From: Candidatus Saccharimonadota bacterium
Lineage (GTDB): Bacteria; Patescibacteriota; Saccharimonadia; Saccharimonadales; Saccharimonadaceae
NCBI GenBank assembly: GCA_016199685.1
Contig: JACQGD010000067.1
Span: 1-8,023 of the forward strand
Length of the DNA stretch: 8,023 bases
Direction of reading: 5' to 3'
Shown here in pieces: positions 6,164 through 8,023 of this stretch. The notes beneath the pieces are model-generated. The model ran no database searches. It was not told the origin of the DNA and saw only the letters and a program-made list of their open reading frames with translations. The position numbers were made by a program, and so were the translations under genes. Every line of letters begins with the position of its first letter. Positions within the stretch are counted from its first letter, which is position 1.

Positions 6164-7695
6164 ATAAAAAAACTAAAAAGCCGCTACTTGTACGAGACTA
6201 CCTAGGGAAATTTCAAAAAAGAGCATTCACGATCATTCTTGCAGCATCTCTAGGCTTAGCCGTTTGTATTGTCAGCCTTCTCGCGGCACTTGAACTTGTG
6301 CCGTTGTTTTCAATGCTGTTCTGGTCGGTGTTTATTTTCATCATTCTTTTACTCGGATCAATTATATCTTGGCTTTTTTGGGAACTAGGGAAACCCTTTC
6401 GAGACCTTGTTCAGACAGTTGTGATGATCGAAGGCGCACCTACGGCGAGGACACCACCAAACCCCAACGATGCACAGTACGCCGACAGTGGATTTGGCGA
6501 AATACTCCAGACACTCTACGAAATGGCCGCCAACCAACCAGAGGCAGTTATTGAAAAATTACCCGATGAAGATGACACACTTCGTACTGGTCTCAATCAA
6601 ACACCGAGCGGCATTGTTATTCTCAACGAAAACAAGAAAATTGTTTACAGCAATAGCAATGCTCCTGTAAACATTAATCAAGCGGGTGAAAAGCTCATTG
6701 ACGTTTATTTTCCAGAGACCGATACGCTCGAGCTCTGGATAGATGAGCAAGAGAAAAAAGCCGTTCATTCCGAATACATGTGGACCCGAGTAGCAAACAA
6801 AACCCCTGGCTCGCACAGTCGGCGAATCTATGACATCGTCGCATCATATCAAAAGGGGAGTAAAGCCGAGACGGTGTTAACGTTCTTTGACCGGACAGAA
6901 GCATATGCACCCGAGGAAGATGATCTCGATTTCATATCATTTGCAGCTCACGAACTTCGAGGTCCAATTACTGTCATCCGTGGATACTTAGATGTTCTCG
7001 AAGAAGAGTTGCGTCCAGTCTTTAAAGACGATCAAGTTGAACTCATGCAGCGACTCATTGTATCGTCGAATCGTCTATCGAGCTATATCAACAATATACT
7101 CAATGCGGCACGCTACGATAGGCGCCATTTCAAGATTCAAATGAACGAAGAAAACATTGCTACCATATACAAGATCATCCGCGACGACATGCAGCTGCGC
7201 GCAATCTCGCAAAATCGTCTCTTAAGCGTCGACATCCCTGACAACCTCCCAACTGTCGCAGCCGATAAAAACAGTGTCGGAGAAGTACTGTCGAACTTGA
7301 TTGACAACGCTATAAAGTACAGCAACGAAGGTGGCCAAGTGGTCGTCACTGCAAAAGCTGTCAGTCAGTTCATAGAGGTTACCGTGAAAGATAGGGGAAT
7401 CGGCATGCCATCAAGTGTACTGCCAAACCTATTTCATAAATTCTACCGCTCACACCGCTCACGTGAAACAGTAGCCGGTACAGGTATCGGACTTTACATC
7501 AGCAAAGCTATCGTCGAGTCACATGGTGGATCAATCGAGGTGCGAAGTACCGAAAGCGAAGGATCGATATTCTCATTCACACTCCCAATTTATTCAACAG
7601 TTGCAGATAAAATTAAAGCAAGCAATAATAGTAATGAACTTCTTATCAAGCACGGTAGCGGCTGGATACGAAATCATTCAATGTATAGAGGGTAA
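6154..7695 (+). CDS. Membrane sensor histidine kinase with a PAS-like region
   Basis: The kinase autophosphorylates a histidine and passes the phosphate to a response regulator, most likely the one encoded next. It has 513 residues from ATG 6154. Two membrane helices (about 23-46 and 52-76) are joined by only about 5 outer residues. A HAMP-like start (KPFRDLVQ, about 80-87) and a linker follow. A PAS-like region lies at about 145-250 (TPSGIVILNENKKIVYSN). The H-box is FAAHELRGPIT with the phospho-acceptor His266. The ATPase domain shows the N-box NLIDNAIKYS (381-390), G1 DRGIGM (413-418), F-box LFHKFYR (426-432) and G2 GTGIGLYIS (442-450). All key motifs are intact. A short Asn/Ser-containing tail follows the ATPase domain. 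The gene overlaps the DUF3048 gene by 10 nt and is 5 nt from the response regulator. Its signal is unknown; the near-absence of an outer loop points to a membrane or cytoplasmic cue, or to a partner protein. Confidence 0.93.
   Translation: MEVNKKTKKPLLVRDYLGKFQKRAFTIILAASLGLAVCIVSLLAALELVPLFSMLFWSVFIFIILLLGSIISWLFWELGKPFRDLVQTVVMIEGAPTARTPPNPNDAQYADSGFGEILQTLYEMAANQPEAVIEKLPDEDDTLRTGLNQTPSGIVILNENKKIVYSNSNAPVNINQAGEKLIDVYFPETDTLELWIDEQEKKAVHSEYMWTRVANKTPGSHSRRIYDIVASYQKGSKAETVLTFFDRTEAYAPEEDDLDFISFAAHELRGPITVIRGYLDVLEEELRPVFKDDQVELMQRLIVSSNRLSSYINNILNAARYDRRHFKIQMNEENIATIYKIIRDDMQLRAISQNRLLSVDIPDNLPTVAADKNSVGEVLSNLIDNAIKYSNEGGQVVVTAKAVSQFIEVTVKDRGIGMPSSVLPNLFHKFYRSHRSRETVAGTGIGLYISKAIVESHGGSIEVRSTESEGSIFSFTLPIYSTVADKIKASNNSNELLIKHGSGWIRNHSMYRG
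7688..7692 (+). promoter_or_regulatory. Shine-Dalgarno of the response regulator
   Basis: GAGGG directly precedes the kinase stop codon (7693-7695) and is 8 nt before the ATG at 7701. The ribosome ending the kinase would be placed over the next start, which fits coupled translation. Confidence 0.6.
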
Positions 7696-7700
7696 ACAAT

Positions 7701-8023
7701 ATGGCTATTAAAACAATTTTATGTATCGAAGATGACCGTTTTATCGGCGAGATGTACGTCCGTAGCCTCAAGAAAGCTGGGTACGAGATTGACTGGGTAA
7801 TCGGCGGCAACGACGGACTCATTGCAGCTCGCAACAAACACTACGATCTCATCTTGCTTGATGTCATGCTACCTGAGCGTCGTGGCAATGAGATTCTCGA
7901 TGCCTTGCGAGGAGGTAGCGAAGACCTTATACCAAACACTCGAGTGATCGTACTGACAAACTTTGAACAAGATGACGAGTCTCGTATGGCAATGGAACAT
8001 CATGCCGATGCCTACCTTATCAA
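7701..8023 (+). CDS. Response regulator, receiver domain, 3' partial
   Basis: 107 full codons are visible before the window ends. The receiver domain is typical: the acidic cluster IEDD (residues 9-12) binds magnesium, Asp54 in LILLDVMLP is the phospho-acceptor, and Thr86 in VIVLTN is the switch residue. The conserved lysine is probably the next codon, whose first two bases (AA) end the window. It is almost certainly the partner of the kinase just upstream. Whether a DNA-binding domain follows or the protein is a stand-alone receiver cannot be seen. No terminator is visible before the edge. Confidence 0.93.
   Translation, partial: MAIKTILCIEDDRFIGEMYVRSLKKAGYEIDWVIGGNDGLIAARNKHYDLILLDVMLPERRGNEILDALRGGSEDLIPNTRVIVLTNFEQDDESRMAMEHHADAYLI

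Noticed and set aside
5475..6167. 230-codon plus-strand open frame inside the DUF3048 gene
   Set aside because: It lies in another frame of a clear family protein, and its product has no recognisable domain.
1..8023. CRISPR array, insertion sequence, tRNA or rRNA
   Set aside because: I found no regularly spaced repeats, terminal inverted repeats with a transposase, or RNA gene signatures on either strand.

Overview
The window looks like a chromosomal segment from a member of the Patescibacteria/CPR, most likely Candidatus Saccharibacteria (TM7). This is inferred from the style of the proteins: a sortase with a TLITCWP active site and a Tyr-rich cytoplasmic tail, a PEGA-plus-propeller membrane protein, a zinc-ligand-poor GluRS, a DUF3048 protein, and a histidine kinase with a separate response regulator. 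No 16S rRNA or other decisive marker is present. Nearly every base is coding. I see no mobile element, CRISPR array, tRNA, rRNA or long repeat, and no gene-free stretch over 300 bases; the longest gap is about 165 bp, at 2342-2506.

Layout. Left side: a sortase gene (+), cut at its 5' end by the window edge, ends at 872. It converges on a minus-strand gene ending at 882. That minus-strand locus (882-2341) encodes a single-pass membrane protein with a PEGA domain and a probable beta-propeller ectodomain. It is split into two frames by an apparent one-base loss near 1490; restoring one base gives a single 486-residue protein. Middle: divergent from it, 2507-3526 (+) encodes a protein with a long, basic, histidine-rich cytoplasmic half, one membrane segment and a DUF4367-like outer domain. 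Right side: four plus-strand genes in a row. These are gltX (3571-5037), a membrane-anchored DUF3048/YerB-like protein (5072-6163), a sensor histidine kinase (6154-7695) that overlaps it by 10 nt, and a response regulator (7701 to beyond the window end).

Together: apart from gltX, the genes concern the cell envelope or signalling. The sortase, PEGA protein, 2507 protein and DUF3048 protein all share a short or long cytoplasmic N-terminus, one membrane helix and an outer domain. The DUF3048-HK overlap and the 5-nt HK-RR gap argue that these three are co-expressed. The genes fall into two translation-start styles. Distal operon genes and the 2507 gene have Shine-Dalgarno sequences. gltX, the DUF3048 gene and the PEGA gene have a -10-like hexamer 7-12 nt before the ATG and no Shine-Dalgarno, which suggests leaderless or near-leaderless mRNAs.

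No clearly new system is demonstrated. The points most worth checking are the broken PEGA gene, the one-sided histidine enrichment, the leaderless-start pattern, and the kinase with almost no external sensor that is coupled to DUF3048.
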